From assembly GCA_951812925.1 (NCBI GenBank), contig OX638368.1, forward strand, positions 152,630,492 to 152,694,491: 64,000 nucleotides of DNA, written 5' to 3'. Origin of the DNA: Calliopum simillimum. Taxonomy: Eukaryota > Arthropoda > Insecta > Diptera > Lauxaniidae. Position 1 is the stretch's first letter; each line of letters starts with the position of its first letter. Made by a program: the position numbers and the translations under genes. The notes below the pieces were generated by a model that was given only the letters and a program-made list of their open reading frames with translations, was not told the DNA's origin and ran no database searches. Positions 36,070 through 47,054 of the stretch are shown here, piece after piece.

Positions 36070-36926
36070 CTAAACTTCAGTTGACTTCTGTACCGATGGT
36101 GTTGGCGATACTGCCGGTGGCGGTGGTGTCGGTAAACCACTATCTTGCGATATTGGTTGCTGTGGCGCCGTACGTAATGGTTGTGCACCTGCTGGCACCA
36201 CAGATGGTGGACGATTGAAATATTGTGTATTATTTGGTAATACTGGTACACCGCCAAAGCGATTTTGCTGCTGTGCATTTGTCGGATAACTCATTGAGCT
36301 GCCGGTGCTGTCACGGCTATCAACACCACTGAATGTAGGACTGTACTGTTGTTTCAATGGTCCATGTATATCGCGTTCATCGATTTCAGGTGATGGTGGA
36401 TGTTCATCATCCTCGTCATGTTCATCTAGAGGGGTGCCATTCAAATCCTGATCTGATGTAGAGCGCAACGAACGCCGTCCCATCTGTTTGGCGCCTGGCT
36501 TCTCACCTGTTTTATTAATGTATTGAATATCCTTAGCAACTTTTGTATCTTTATTTTCACTACCTTCCGATGAGGTCACATCTTCGTCATCCAGATCCCA
36601 TTTCTTAGCTGGAAAGTCAACACGTGGTTTACCCGGTAGTGGTTCATTTGTGCGATATACTTTATCATATGACCTACTTTTTTTTAATGTACTCGCTGCA
36701 TCAGTGTCGCTGTCATCATCTGGTCCAGGACTCAGTTGGCGTAAATTGGTGCGTGACGATTGACGTGAACGTGATAGCACAGGCATCTGCCAAGTTGGAT
36801 CTTCCTTCAGCTGCTTCTGACGATAGCGATAGACACCGCAAATGATGCAGAGCATCAGCGGTAATACGACCAAAATGATAATGCCAATTGCGATGAAAGC
36901 GACGCGTCGTGTATAGTAAACTTCGC
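36070..36926 (-). CDS. mesh: mesh long last exon: membrane segment and cytoplasmic tail with PDZ-ligand-like end
   Basis: The acceptor has a good pyrimidine tract and ends AAACAG before 36926. The exon opens [14 protein letters not shown] and continues through a hydrophobic segment ([17 protein letters not shown]) and a basic stop-transfer stretch (YRYRQKQ). About 250 cytoplasmic residues follow, rich in Ser, Asp, Pro and Gln ([36 protein letters not shown]), with a proline-rich end, finishing STEV before the stop. The final T-E-V fits a class I PDZ-binding motif (S/T-X-V), which would suit a junction protein bound by scaffold proteins; that role is inferred. 284 residues are encoded here. 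Entry phase 1 matches the Sushi exon donor. This tail is absent from the alternative exon at 30033-30229. Confidence 0.92.
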
Positions 36927-36959
36927 CTGTTTGACGGAAAGTGAAAGGAAACCGATGAG

Positions 36960-37900
36960 AGGGGGCATATCAATTTGGAGTGAATGGCGTTAGGAAATAA
37001 AGTCCAATGAAATAACGCCCAAAAAATAAAAACGCTCAAAACAAAAACGAAGTAACTAACGCCCAACCGTTATGAAATAACGCCCAAATTATTTTCGTAT
37101 AAATTCAAGCGATAATCATTTGGAAATAACGCCTTTAGGCTTTACTTAGATTTTTCTTGGATCGTATTTCGTTTTTATTTCGGGCATTATTTTATTTTAA
37201 AAAAACGAAATAACACCCAAAAATTAATAAGACCAAATAAACGTAATGCCCAAAAACGAAATAAAAACAAATTTTGGGCGTTATTTCCAAAAGGCGTTAG
37301 GAAATAAACGCCCAATAAAATAACGACCAAAAAACCGAAATAACCACCAACAAATAAAATGACGAAATAACGCCCAAAAATGGAATAAAACCAAAATTAT
37401 TTTCATATAAATAAATTTTGGGCGTTATTACCATAATGATTATCGCTCAAATTTATATGAAAATAATTTGGGGGTTATTCCGTTTTTAGGCGTTATTTCG
37501 TCATTTAATTTTTTAGGCGTTATTTTGGTTTTTTGGGCGTTATTTTACTGGGCGGTTATTTTCGTTTTGGAAATAACGCCCAAAATTTGTTTATATTGAA
37601 ATGATTTGTTATTTCATATTTTTTTGGCAAAATTTCGTTTTAATTTTGAATGTTATTACATAATTTTATTTTTTGGGCGTTATTTCGTTTTTGGTTTTTG
37701 TCGTTATTTCGTTTTTAAAGTTTTTTGGGCTTTATTTGATATTGTTTTGTTTTTTTTTTAAGGAAATAAAGCACAAATTATACGCGTTATTTGCAAAATT
37801 ATTATCGCCCAAATTAATATGAAAATAACTTGGGCGTTACCTCGTTTCTTTTTTTTTTTTTTTTGTTATTTTAATGGGCGTTATTTCTTAACGCCAGGGT
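36960..37900. repeat. Cluster of AAATAACGCCCAA motifs in both orientations (mesh intron)
   Basis: Nearly the whole 1.04-kb intron between the Sushi exon and the long last exon is built from AAATAACGCCCAA or its complement TTGGGCGTTATTT, spaced by AT-rich filler. Longer paired segments recur, such as GATAATCATTTGGAAATAAC and complements of TTATTTTCATATAAA. A related cluster occurs at 44470-44735. Confidence 0.8.
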
Positions 37901-37969
37901 GAATATATTCTATGCCAAAAAGTGATTCCGATGGCTAATGAAAAATAATGCTCTACGTGAAATACTTAC

Positions 37970-38157
37970 GCAAACACTCTGTATAACCATAGTCTGGTAC
38001 ATTCCAAAGACCATCGGCCATACATTCACGACGTTGATCACCCATCAGCACAAAACCTTCATTGCACTCGAAGGAAACCTTACAGCCTGGCGTAAAGCAG
38101 AAACTCAATTTGCGTCCAAAACGTGGTGTTTCGAGTACACCGCAAGAGAGTATACGT
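37970..38157 (-). CDS. mesh: mesh exon: Sushi (CCP) domain
   Basis: Reads (K)[16 protein letters not shown], then [34 protein letters not shown] and ending GYTECL plus one base. It carries the cysteine spacing and the W near the last cysteine of a complement control (Sushi) module, lying just outside the membrane. Enters in phase 2 after CTTTAAAG and leaves in phase 1 at a GTAAGT donor. This single donor must serve both alternative last exons (36926 and 30229). 62 residues. Confidence 0.92.
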
Positions 38158-38233
38158 CTTTAAAGAAAATAATATTAAATTTTGTTCAAATCTCAATCGA
38201 ACCCCCAACCCCTCAATCGGCCATTGTACTTAC

Positions 38234-38652
38234 TTTGAATTCAATGTTCTTATATTGATAATACTGTCATAGTAATTTTTCGTAAAATGCGCTAAATTTC
38301 GATCGAGCGTCATACCATAATCATAACGACACTGATACGATTCACCACAAAGTTCCTCAGCTCGTTGCACATCGTAAGATCTATTTGCCGGTAAGAAGTT
38401 CGCCGGTTCTTTTATGTAATTCGGTACAAAGGACGAGTTCGAGAAAGAGCTTGCCGATCTTCCAAATTCACGATAGAAAAGTGCTGAACCAACGCCGTTA
38501 ACATCACGCTCTTGTAACATCCATTTCATACCAAATTTAGTGGCGACATCTTGCAAATTATCTGGATTTAGTGTAACAACCGTCAGATCAGGTAATGTAA
38601 AATCATCTAGCGGATTAAAACTCCAATTGCCAAATAGACCAGCTGTTTTATT
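38234..38652 (-). CDS. mesh: mesh exon: end of vWD region and linker
   Basis: Starts [20 protein letters not shown] after a TTTGTAG acceptor (phase 0). GLFGNW is the typical end of a von Willebrand type D domain (GLCGNF-like, here without the cysteine). The rest is the linker with [12 protein letters not shown], a Ser/Asn-rich stretch, and [20 protein letters not shown], leaving in phase 2 at AAAGTAAGT. 139 full codons. No other homologous family fits; confidence is high because of the flanking exons. Confidence 0.92.
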
Positions 38653-38779
38653 CTACAAAAATAAAGTTATTTATGTTTAAATGGGAGAACATAGAAAGAA
38701 ATCGACGGAGTCATCGAAAAATATCGATAGAGACAAGTGTTGAAAAATGTGAAAAAATTATCACTCATTTTCTACTTAC

Positions 38780-39524
38780 AATAAAATTCCATGGCAAATA
38801 CACCCTACCAGTGAGGTACCCCTCATTCTCGACAACTTCAATACCAACGCCGGAATCAAACATTACTATCACTTGCGATTGATTTAATAAAAATGTTGGT
38901 GTGTATACGGTGACACCATCAAAATGTTGGAATTTCAAACTTTCACGATCAAAGTAGATGCGCGTACCGTCGGCCAATACGTCCAAATGATAACGCCAAC
39001 GTGCATGCAATGGTCTGGAGCGTACCTCAATAGTCACCGTTGTATTACCGCGCATAGCCAAAGCCGTCAGTTGTGTTGCGCCAACAGCGCCATATTGATT
39101 TTTGGGCATTTGTTCAAAACGACCCTGTACCTCAAGACGCTGATCAACATTATAACTACGTACGAGCACAAATTCACCAAGACCATTGAATGTATATGCA
39201 GTACCATCAAAAGTGATAAAATGTGGATCACCAAAAATGCCAGCAACACCAGGTGCCTGATAGGCAACACAATCTTGTGAAGGACGACGTTCAAAACGAT
39301 ATGTTTCACAGCCAACAGCCTGTTCCTGTTGCCAGAAACAACATGAATAGAAAGGACGCATATCGTGGAACCATGATGAAAGTGTGGGTACTTTACCAGC
39401 TTCATTCCAAGGCATTTTGCCAAGATTATGATTACGACGTGGACGAGAACCCCACATTTGATCATAGGAAAGCATAAGGTTACCGTAGCGATCATAGCAA
39501 CATTGTTGTTCGGCACCTTGAGCA
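38780..39524 (-). CDS. mesh: mesh exon: end of AMOP domain and main part of vWD domain
   Basis: The acceptor TTTTCCAG precedes 39524. The exon reads (T)[17 protein letters not shown] and [20 protein letters not shown], then [20 protein letters not shown]. These paired cysteines belong to the AMOP domain, an extracellular module with about eight conserved cysteines found in adhesion proteins. From about exon residue 96 the vWD domain begins at [20 protein letters not shown], with the GDPHF motif at 99-103. It continues through [15 protein letters not shown] and ends LPWNFI at a GTAAGT donor in phase 0. 248 codons, the largest extracellular exon here. The NIDO-AMOP-vWD-Sushi order is what defines Mesh. 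Confidence 0.95.
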
Positions 39525-39590
39525 CTGGAAAAAACAATGATGTATAGTATACAAAATGGTGTACGACAAATTCGAAAAAAAATCACTCAC

Positions 39591-39749
39591 GTTGGCGTTC
39601 CACTAACTACACAATGTATGGCACCCTTATGACGCAAACAAGTGGGATTTGAATCCTTATCACAATCCCGATCGGGCATGTAACGTCCCTTATCATATAC
39701 TGCTTGTTCTAGTGTACACGGGCAGAGTGGCAAATCGGCAGCGAAATTT
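39591..39749 (-). CDS. mesh: mesh exon: start of AMOP domain
   Basis: Reads (R)[19 protein letters not shown], then [20 protein letters not shown] and [24 protein letters not shown] followed by FMPDRDCD is a standard opening of AMOP domains. Enters in phase 2 after ATACACAG, leaves in phase 2 at a GTGAGT donor. Confidence 0.93.
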
Positions 39750-39932
39750 CTGTGTATAAAAATTCAATGAAAAAATTGTCAAGGTGCTTCAAGTTTATAG
39801 AGGATTAAATGAAAATTCGCACACACAAAAGCAAGCGTACTTATATGCAGCAATATGCAACAATTTTCATTAGCACACCGCAAAATTGCGCACTTCCTAA
39901 ATTTTTTTTTTTTTTTTCAAACACACACTTAC

Positions 39933-40055
39933 CTTAAATATCTATCTGTTCGCAGCCAATTATCGCATAGCGCTCTCGGCCAAAGGTAACCATGCTTACG
40001 TTCCCACTGTTTATTGAAATACCAGCCAAGTGGTATGGGCTTTGACCAAAGTATG
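39933..40055 (-). CDS. mesh: mesh exon: region before AMOP
   Basis: Reads (P)[17 protein letters not shown], then [20 protein letters not shown] and RYL plus AG. The exon lies between a CATTTCAG acceptor and AGGTAAGT donor and keeps the frame between its neighbours (phase 2 in, phase 2 out). The CDNWLRTDR stretch leads into the AMOP domain. 41 residues. Confidence 0.92.
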
Positions 40056-40335
40056 CTGAAATGACGCAAAAAAAGGAAGAAATTTGCCATAAAAAAAAGG
40101 AAAATTAAGTGAAAACTTTTATGTAAATTAATAAAAAATATTTGCGATGCAATTTAGTTGCTTTTACTTTGGTGATTCCTGATATTCTGCGATTCCCCTC
40201 ACAAAAGCATTTCAACTATTCAGCACAGTAAAATTTTAAATGAATTCACGTTATACTCGTGTGGCCTTTTGAAAATTGTAAATTAATTAATTATAAATTC
40301 GTTTACATTTTATTTACATAAATTAGATAGGGTTG
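40056..40335. other. Start of a large mesh intron (40056-48832)
   Basis: This 8.8-kb intron is mostly nested repeats; the first 280 bp show no repeat structure that I can see. Confidence 0.5.
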
Positions 40336-40340
40336 AAAAT

Positions 40341-42835
40341 CAGATTCATCCCCACACCATCTCAAAAGTTAAAAGGACTCTTAAAAACGATATCTGCATC
40401 ATTTTTGTTTTTCCGTTCCGAGAAAAACTTGAGGAGCACTTTTGACTACCTGAAGGCAGATTTTGGCAAAAAAAAAATGTTTTTTGCTCTTCACAGAATG
40501 GATACTCACATTTGTTTGAAAAATAAAGATTATAATTTTCCAAAAATTTTGGCGTTGAAAAATTTTATATTTATTTTTGTGATAAAGATAATATTCACTT
40601 CCAAAAATCGTTTTTTTTTTTTAACGTTTAAAAGAGCTTATGAGGCAAAAATGCTTTAAATCGTCCTAATAATAATTGTGATTTTTTTTTATGTTTTTCT
40701 TTTGACGAATTTTTGAAGAATAATAAAACGTCCCAAAAAAATTGGACAATCCTAAAAACAAAACAAAAATGCCTTTTTATGGCAACGTAATTGAAAAACG
40801 TGAAAAATTCGATTTTTGGAGCCAAATATTATCTATACTACAAAAATATATGATTGTTTAACGCCAAAGTCTTAGCAAAAATATAACCTTTATTTTTCAT
40901 ACAAATTTGGGTACCCATTCTGTGAAGAAAAAGTTATGAGCAATTACTTTTTTTTAACCAAAATGAACCTTCAGAAGAATTAAAAGGGCTCTTATGAAAA
41001 ACTTGGTGATGCAAAAATACTTAAAATTGTCCAAAGAATACGTATAAATTTTTTCAGAATTTTCCCTAGTAAACATTATAAAGCGCTGAACATGGGCTGA
41101 ACGTGGGCTTTTTTGCTTTTTTAAGGGAGTACGCGGTCTGTACAAAATTAAAAATGCCCAGAAAGCTGTACATTAGATAGTATCGGTTCATATACAAAAA
41201 AAAGTTCACTGTAAGCCCCCCATTTTGAAAGCTTATCGGTTTTGATATTTAAGGACTTTTTTCGACTTCTAAATAATATATATCATTTTTTCCTATTACT
41301 CCACCATTTGATGTTCGATCGTCAAGTATAGTATATTGTTGTAAATATCTTTGCATCGAACCTAAAAAATAGCCAAAATAGCCACTTTTCATGAGTTTGA
41401 CCTCCAGTATCTACAAATCCTGAGTAGATGTGTAAATTCTGACCTCGGATTCTACTAAGATTTTTTTCAGAATTGTTCTTTAGTCTAGAATGAACATAAA
41501 AACTACATTTGCAGTTGGTCACCAAGAGAATATGGACGTTATAGATTTTGGCCAGAAAAATGTGCTTTTTGACCTGTAATGTACAGCCCATGTTCAGCCC
41601 ATTTGAAGCAATCGTGTTCGGTCAAAATATCCTGCAAAAACACCATGTTCAGCCCTTAAATAGCCCAAAAAAAAAATAATGAAATCTGGCCCTTGTACAG
41701 CCATAGTTTAAAAATTGTTTTTTTTTTTTACTTGGGTTCTTACGTAGGCTGCTATATATATTTCTGGCCTAGGCAACACCAATGTCAATAGCTAAAATCT
41801 GGCAACACCATAATAAACTCTGACATTTTTTAGCATAAACGTACTCACAACGTTTTGACGTACGGCCATCATTTGTGTTGTTTACAGTGAATTGAAAAAA
41901 TCAATTTGGCAAAAAATGGAATTAACTCATGAACATTTTCGTGCGATAATTTTTCACAAATTTTGACGTGGATTATCACGACAAGAGTGCATCGATGATC
42001 TTAAATCTTTGTATGGCGATGAAGCACCATCTTATAGCACTGTGAAAAACTGGTTTAATGAATTCAATCGTGGCCGACGCTCGCTCAAAGACGAATTCCG
42101 TGAAGTTCGTCCAAAAACGGCCGTTGTGCCAGAGAACATTGACGCCGTGCGTGAACTGATAATGCAAGATCGTCATGTGACATACTGTGAGATAGAAGCA
42201 TTAGTTCCACTCCAATAAATTCGATTTTGCATGAACACTTGGTTGTAAAAAACGTTTGATCTCGTTGGAAACCCCATAATTTATCAATCGCTTAAATTAT
42301 AAATGGAAAAACTAATTTTCTTAACTCACTGTAAACAAAACAAATGTCAAACTTTATTATGGTGTTGCCAGCTATTGACATTAGTGTTGCCTAGGCCAGA
42401 AATATATATAGCAGCCTACGTAGACATTTTTACACATCTTCAATATTTGCTCAGAAAAAAATACCAAAAAATCTGAAAAAATTAACCCGTTTTCTTTAGA
42501 TGATTTTAAGCATTTTTTGTCTCAGAAATTTTTTCGTAAGATGCCCTTATTTTGAGTAAAAAGAGTTTTTCTGACCGCGTAACTGCAAAACGTAAAAAAA
42601 TCGATATTTGGGAGCGAATATTATCTATACTACAAAAATGAATAAAAGTTATTTTAACGCCAAAATTATTGAAAGGGCATAATCTTTATTTCTCAAACAA
42701 ATTCTGTAAAAAAAAACATGAGCAAATACCATGTTTTTCCCAAAAATCGCAGAATAAAAATTACTCCTCAGGCTTTTTCCGAAACGAACAAAAAATTATG
42801 CAAGAGTTTTTCTAACTTTTGAATCGGTTTGTAGA
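40341..42835. repeat. Foldback-type repeat hosting a mariner insertion
   Basis: The left arm (about 40341-40445, with AAAAGGACTCTTAAAAACGA) and right arm (about 42768-42835, with GAGTTTTTCTAACTTTTGAA) are imperfect reverse complements. Interior blocks occur as direct copies at 40800-40890 and 42590-42690 (shared AATATTATCTATACTACAAA). Sequences of the same family form the palindrome at 45104-45755. A further inverted pair, GCTGAACATGGGCTGAACGT (41086) and CAGCCCATGTTCAGCCCA (41585), marks another nested hairpin element at about 41075-41665. Confidence 0.6.
41743..42420 (+). mobile_element. Internally deleted mariner element with long terminal inverted repeats
   Basis: TA at 41741-41742 and 42421-42422 flank a 678-bp element. 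Its ends are inverted repeats starting CGTAGGCTGCTATATATATT, matched over about 50 bp with one mismatch and, after a 7-bp gap, for some 30 bp more. Inside, 41916-42220 encodes the N-terminal DNA-binding part of a mariner transposase: LTHEHFRAIIFHKF, then a stop, RGLSRQECIDDLKSLYGDEA, STVKNWFNEFNRGRRSLKDE, VPENIDAVRELIMQDRHVTY. The catalytic region is missing entirely; the reading ends shortly after HEHLVVK. A dead, non-autonomous copy nested in the foldback repeat. Confidence 0.9.
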
Positions 42836-42839
42836 CGAC

Positions 42840-44465
42840 TTTTTTTATTTGCTTCATACAAATCAAACAAGTTTAATACACATACAAAACTTGAAAAACT
42901 TTAAGCTCAGTTTTCTTAAAACTAATTTAGCTCAACTCAGTCCTGACTTTACTCAACCCTTAACTTTTTATATTTTATGGTTTTTTTTTATTGCCTGCGA
43001 GTATCCTTACTGCTGTTTATTTAAATAAATTACAAAATTGCTACACTTAATTTATTGCTGTATTTATGATACTTTTTTGAGACAATTGATTTCTTGACTA
43101 CCAAGTGAAACATTAATTTGTATGCATTTCTGTTTATTTATCTTTTCCTCAATTTTCAGCATTTCAATGCAATTTATATGGCAATTTTATTTATTTCATC
43201 AATACAACTCATGCACAATTGTAATTTCAATTTCAATTACATTGAAATAATTTTATTTCTTATCAATTTGATTGCACAAATTGACAACTCACAGGCAAAG
43301 AACCAAACAAAAAAAATACAGTTGCCAACTTTTGTGCTGCTGCAATTGTACCACCCACACAATGAAATAGAGAATTCGTACATTAAATGGCATGCAATGA
43401 GGCAGATATACCAAATACACAAGCGCACACTCGCATACTGATGTAGAAAAGCCACAAGAACAAAAACAACCACAATTAAATGGAGCAAATAATTTTAAAA
43501 GCATTGCACACAAGCATTTACTTGTATGTATATGTACTCAAACAACAACGAGGTTATAACAAATGCTCTACACATTGCCAATTTGTTACTTGAGTGGGAA
43601 TTTTTGCCAATGCTGCCTTCAGTAAATGTCAGCGTGTTTGCTTGTGCATTTAAAGTCAACTCTGGTCACCTCTCAATGCAACATTGTGTGCTTTGTGCAA
43701 GAGCCACTATCTACCTACTGTTTGGAAGCCCACACAAAATAATATGAATTGAATCTTCACTATTTATAAGTATTGGTAGTCTACGTATTTAGGTTTGCTT
43801 ATTAGGAGTATGCACGTGTATGTGGGAAGGAGGTGGCGGATGATGCGTCATTGCTGCTGCTGTATAAATGGAATTTAAATATTAAGAAATTAGAATAATC
43901 ATGTGCTGAAAATCACATTTAGTAGATGATTTTGCTGCAGCTGTAGAACATCTTCAAATGAAATATAATTTTGAAATATCAAACATGCAAATTATTTAAA
44001 TTAGCTCCTGAAAGTATGCTACTTAATTTTTTTAAATTTGTGGCAAGACGAAAATATCGAAATAGCGAAGTGAACTGATAGAAAATATAAAAATAATGCA
44101 ACATACGTTCAGTAGCTATGTCAAACAAGTAGTATATTTGAAATTTTGAAATTACTTAAATTTCTAAATTCAATATCCTGAGTCAGTGAATTTTTTCCGG
44201 GCTATGTAGCCTAGATATAAATTTTCCATAAAAATATTGTGTTTTTGCTGCAAAAAATATTCTAGAACGCGAAAAGTCTAACGATAATAATAACTAAGCC
44301 ACCTTAAGCGATATACAAATCTTAATAACAAGAAAAAGTATAATTTCATGCCAAAACTAAATTATATGCCTGCCCAAATTATAACTTTGCCTGGCACTTA
44401 GGGGAAAAATAAAAACAACATAGCCGCACAAAATAAAAAAAAAATTAAATAAACTTTCGACTAGA
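42840..44465. other. mesh intron; no gene seen
   Basis: Short frames without known similarity. Fairly balanced composition around 43100-43850, with CACA-rich bits. No repeat ends identified. Confidence 0.5.
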
Positions 44466-44469
44466 CTTA

Positions 44470-44735
44470 GAAAATAACGCCAAATGAAATACATAATGCC
44501 AAAATAAGATAAAATACGAGATAACGCCCAAACAATATGAAATAATGACAAAAAACAAAACAACGCCCACATTATTTTCACATAAATTTAGAAGATAATC
44601 GTTTTTGGAAATAGCGCCCAAATTTTGGTCTGTATTTCATGTAAAAACGATATAACACGCAAACATATGGAAATTATTTCAAAAATGATTATCGCTCAAA
44701 TTTACATGAAAATAGTTTGGGTGTTATTTTCTTTT
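44470..44735. repeat. Second AACGCCC motif cluster
   Basis: Repeats of ATAACGCCCAAA-type motifs (44470, 44522, 44560, 44615) with an intervening TTATTTTCACATAAATTTAG segment. These match the cluster in the intron at 36960-37900. Both lie in mesh introns. Confidence 0.7.
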
Positions 44736-44767
44736 TGTTTTTGAGCACTACTAAACTGTATTACCTC

Positions 44768-44857
44768 AAAATTCCTTTGAAAAAGCAAAAGCAAATAACT
44801 TGTACTTGTGTCGACAAAAGCTATTTGCTTTTGCTTTCTTAAAGAATTTTTAGTTGT
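44768..44857. repeat. Short hairpin
   Basis: AATTCCTTTGAAAAAGCAAA, continuing AGCAAATA, pairs with TATTTGCTTTTGCTTTCTTA and AAGAATTTTT, around a loop of about 22 bp containing GTCGAC. Confidence 0.7.
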
Positions 44858-45185
44858 GCCTCTTTTTGACGCTGAATCCGAATCCGAGATTAGAATTGCT
44901 TGCTTGAAATTGGAGATAAGTTCTGTTTTCAGGCTTATGGCACACTTCCAGAAAATGGTTTGATTCGCTTTTTTAATGGCATTTTATAGCCATAATCCTC
45001 CTCATAAAACAATGGCTTGGGCTTTTACTTTCCGAGCTATCAACTTTTTAAAGAAAACATATATGAACTCACATAAAAAGAACTTCATTACACATGCATA
45101 CTAGACCGGTCCGATTTTGTATGATTCAAAAACAAAATCATCCCGAAACAGACTCAAAAGTAAGAAGGACTCTTAAAAACAATAT

Positions 45186-45218
<33 letters not shown>

Positions 45219-46059
45219 TCTGAGAAAAACCAATGGAGCTATTTTGATTCTACTGAAAGCTCACTATGGTCATAACTTTTTTTTCATTACAAAATGGTGC
45301 CTTAGAAATAAAGGCGAAAAATTTTACAAGCCAAAAAATGTAAAGAATCCTTCAAAGGATAATTATGAATTTTTTCAGAATTTTTGGAAATTTTTTTATT
45401 TTATTTTTTTTTGAACAAGTTTTGAAAAATTATAAAATTTCCTAAAAAATTCTGAAAAAATTCACTTGTAGTCAATTCAAAATTCTGAGCATTTTTTGCT
45501 ATACACGCTTTTTTCGTTGGATTCCTTTTTTTTTTTTTTTTTTTTTTTTGAGTAAAAAATCGTTTTTCCAACCGCATAATTGAAAAACGTAAAAAAGTCG
45601 ATTTTGGCTCGCGAATATTATCTATACCCCAAAATGGGCCTTTAGTAAAATCAAAAGTGCTCCATTAGTATTTCTCGGAATGAAAAAAAAATGATGCAGA
45701 TATCGTTTTTAAGAGCTCTTCTAACTTCTGAGTCGGTATCGGAATGAATCTAAATTTCGCAGCAGAAAACCAATTTATGGCCAAAAAAACACATAAAAAT
45801 TGTATGGCTTTTTTCAAAGGTAAATAATTCGGAAAATAAAAATCCAATCGAAAAAGTTTAAAGGCATAGTTTGATAAGGCAGATTATGGCTGTTCGATGC
45901 AGTTGAAAAAATGGAATTCTACCTTTTCCTGAAACTTCACCATAAGTCTGAAGACAACAATTTCCGCAACTTCAAACAAGAATATCTCAAAATCTTGCAG
46001 GTATATGAGCATTTCTGAGCTCGGACTCGGAGTCAGCGTCAAAAAGTAGGCAGAGGCAC
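44856..46059. repeat. 1.2-kb foldback repeat with a nested palindrome
   Basis: Outer ends GTGCCTCTTTTTGACGCTGA and TCAGCGTCAAAAAGTAGGCA (then GAGGCAC) are inverted. A second inverted pair lies inside at 45104-45245 and 45655-45755 (GGACTCTTAAAAACAATATT against GATATCGTTTTTAAGAGCTC), the family seen at 40341-42835. T-runs of 20 or more occur near 45200 and 45530. Sequence around 57700-57960 resembles its internal parts. Confidence 0.65.
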
Positions 46060-46570
46060 ATATGTCTTGTCGAAAGGTCAGTCAAATTTTTTTTTTTTAT
46101 TATTTTGTGTGCTTGTTTAGATATATAAATGAAATATAGAATCTGATGCATAATATATTATTTCAAAAACAGATTATTATTTTGGTAATCAAACTCAAAA
46201 AAGTTTGCCACCACAAATTCTTATCCTCATATAAATTACACGTCACTCATATGTTTCATATATTGTACAGAACTAAGTATGTACTTAAAATATAGGTATT
46301 TTATTTTATTTATGAAACTTTTGCACTTTTGCGTAAATGAACTTTCATTTACGAGCAAAGCCATAGTATCAAATAGGACTTATTCAACCACACAAATACA
46401 AAACTCTAGCAATAAATAAATATGCTAAGCCTAAGGGATCTTTTCACTTATCTCATCATATGAAAAATATTTTTAGTTTTCATTTTATTGATAACAACCC
46501 AAGAGGAAAAATTTCAAGCGCTTCTGATCCAAGCACTTCAAAAGTGCTTGTCCCCATAGAAATTTAGAAG
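46060..46570. other. mesh intron; no gene seen
   Basis: AT-rich, unremarkable. A short AGCACTTCAAAAGTGCTT hairpin lies near 46532. Confidence 0.4.
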
Positions 46571-46577
46571 CACTTTC

Positions 46578-47000
46578 ACAATGATTTTTTATAAGGTTGC
46601 AGTAAGAACAACGTGAGTTCGAACCCAGCCCGGGAGATTTTTTTTTTACTTTTTTTTACTTTTTTTTTGCTTTTTTTTTTTTTTTTTTAATTAAATATTT
46701 TTTATTCAACATCTTTTATTTCACTTTTCTATTTTCCTTTCTCTTATTTATTTACTTTTGTTTAACCGAATTGAAATTGATTACACAATGATTCCATATA
46801 AGGCTGCAGTAAGAACAACGTGAGTTCGAACCCAGCCCGGGTGATTTTTTTTTTTCGTTTTTTTATTTGTTTTTGCTTCATTTTTTTTTTTATTAAAATA
46901 TTTTTTATTCGACCTTTTTTATTTCACTTTTCTATTTTAATTTCTCATTTTTATTTACTTTTGCTTACTTGAATTGAAACTGATTGCACAATGATTCTAT
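46578..47000 (+). repeat. About 205-bp tandem repeat carrying a tRNA B-box-like motif
   Basis: ACAATGATT starts at 46578, 46785 and 46988, giving periods of 207 and 203 bp. The first two units each contain GTAAGAACAACGTGAGTTCG and AACCCAGCCCGGG, with AGTTCGAACCC resembling an RNA polymerase III B box, followed by T-runs and TATTTCACTTTTCTATTTT. A SINE-like origin is possible. Confidence 0.6.
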
Positions 47001-47054
47001 GTAATCCTGCAGGACAACATTTGCTTAATATATAAATTTAATAACTCTTCATAT

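Noticed and set aside
36716..37066. 116-residue - strand frame overlapping the mesh last exon
   Set aside because: Alternative frame of the mesh exon and its upstream intron; the true frame is supported by domain content and phase.
37938..38258. 106-residue + strand frame
   Set aside because: Antisense to the Sushi exon of mesh.
39067..39537. 156-residue - strand frame in the AMOP/vWD exon
   Set aside because: Out-of-frame shadow of mesh; hydrophobic composition is a codon artefact.
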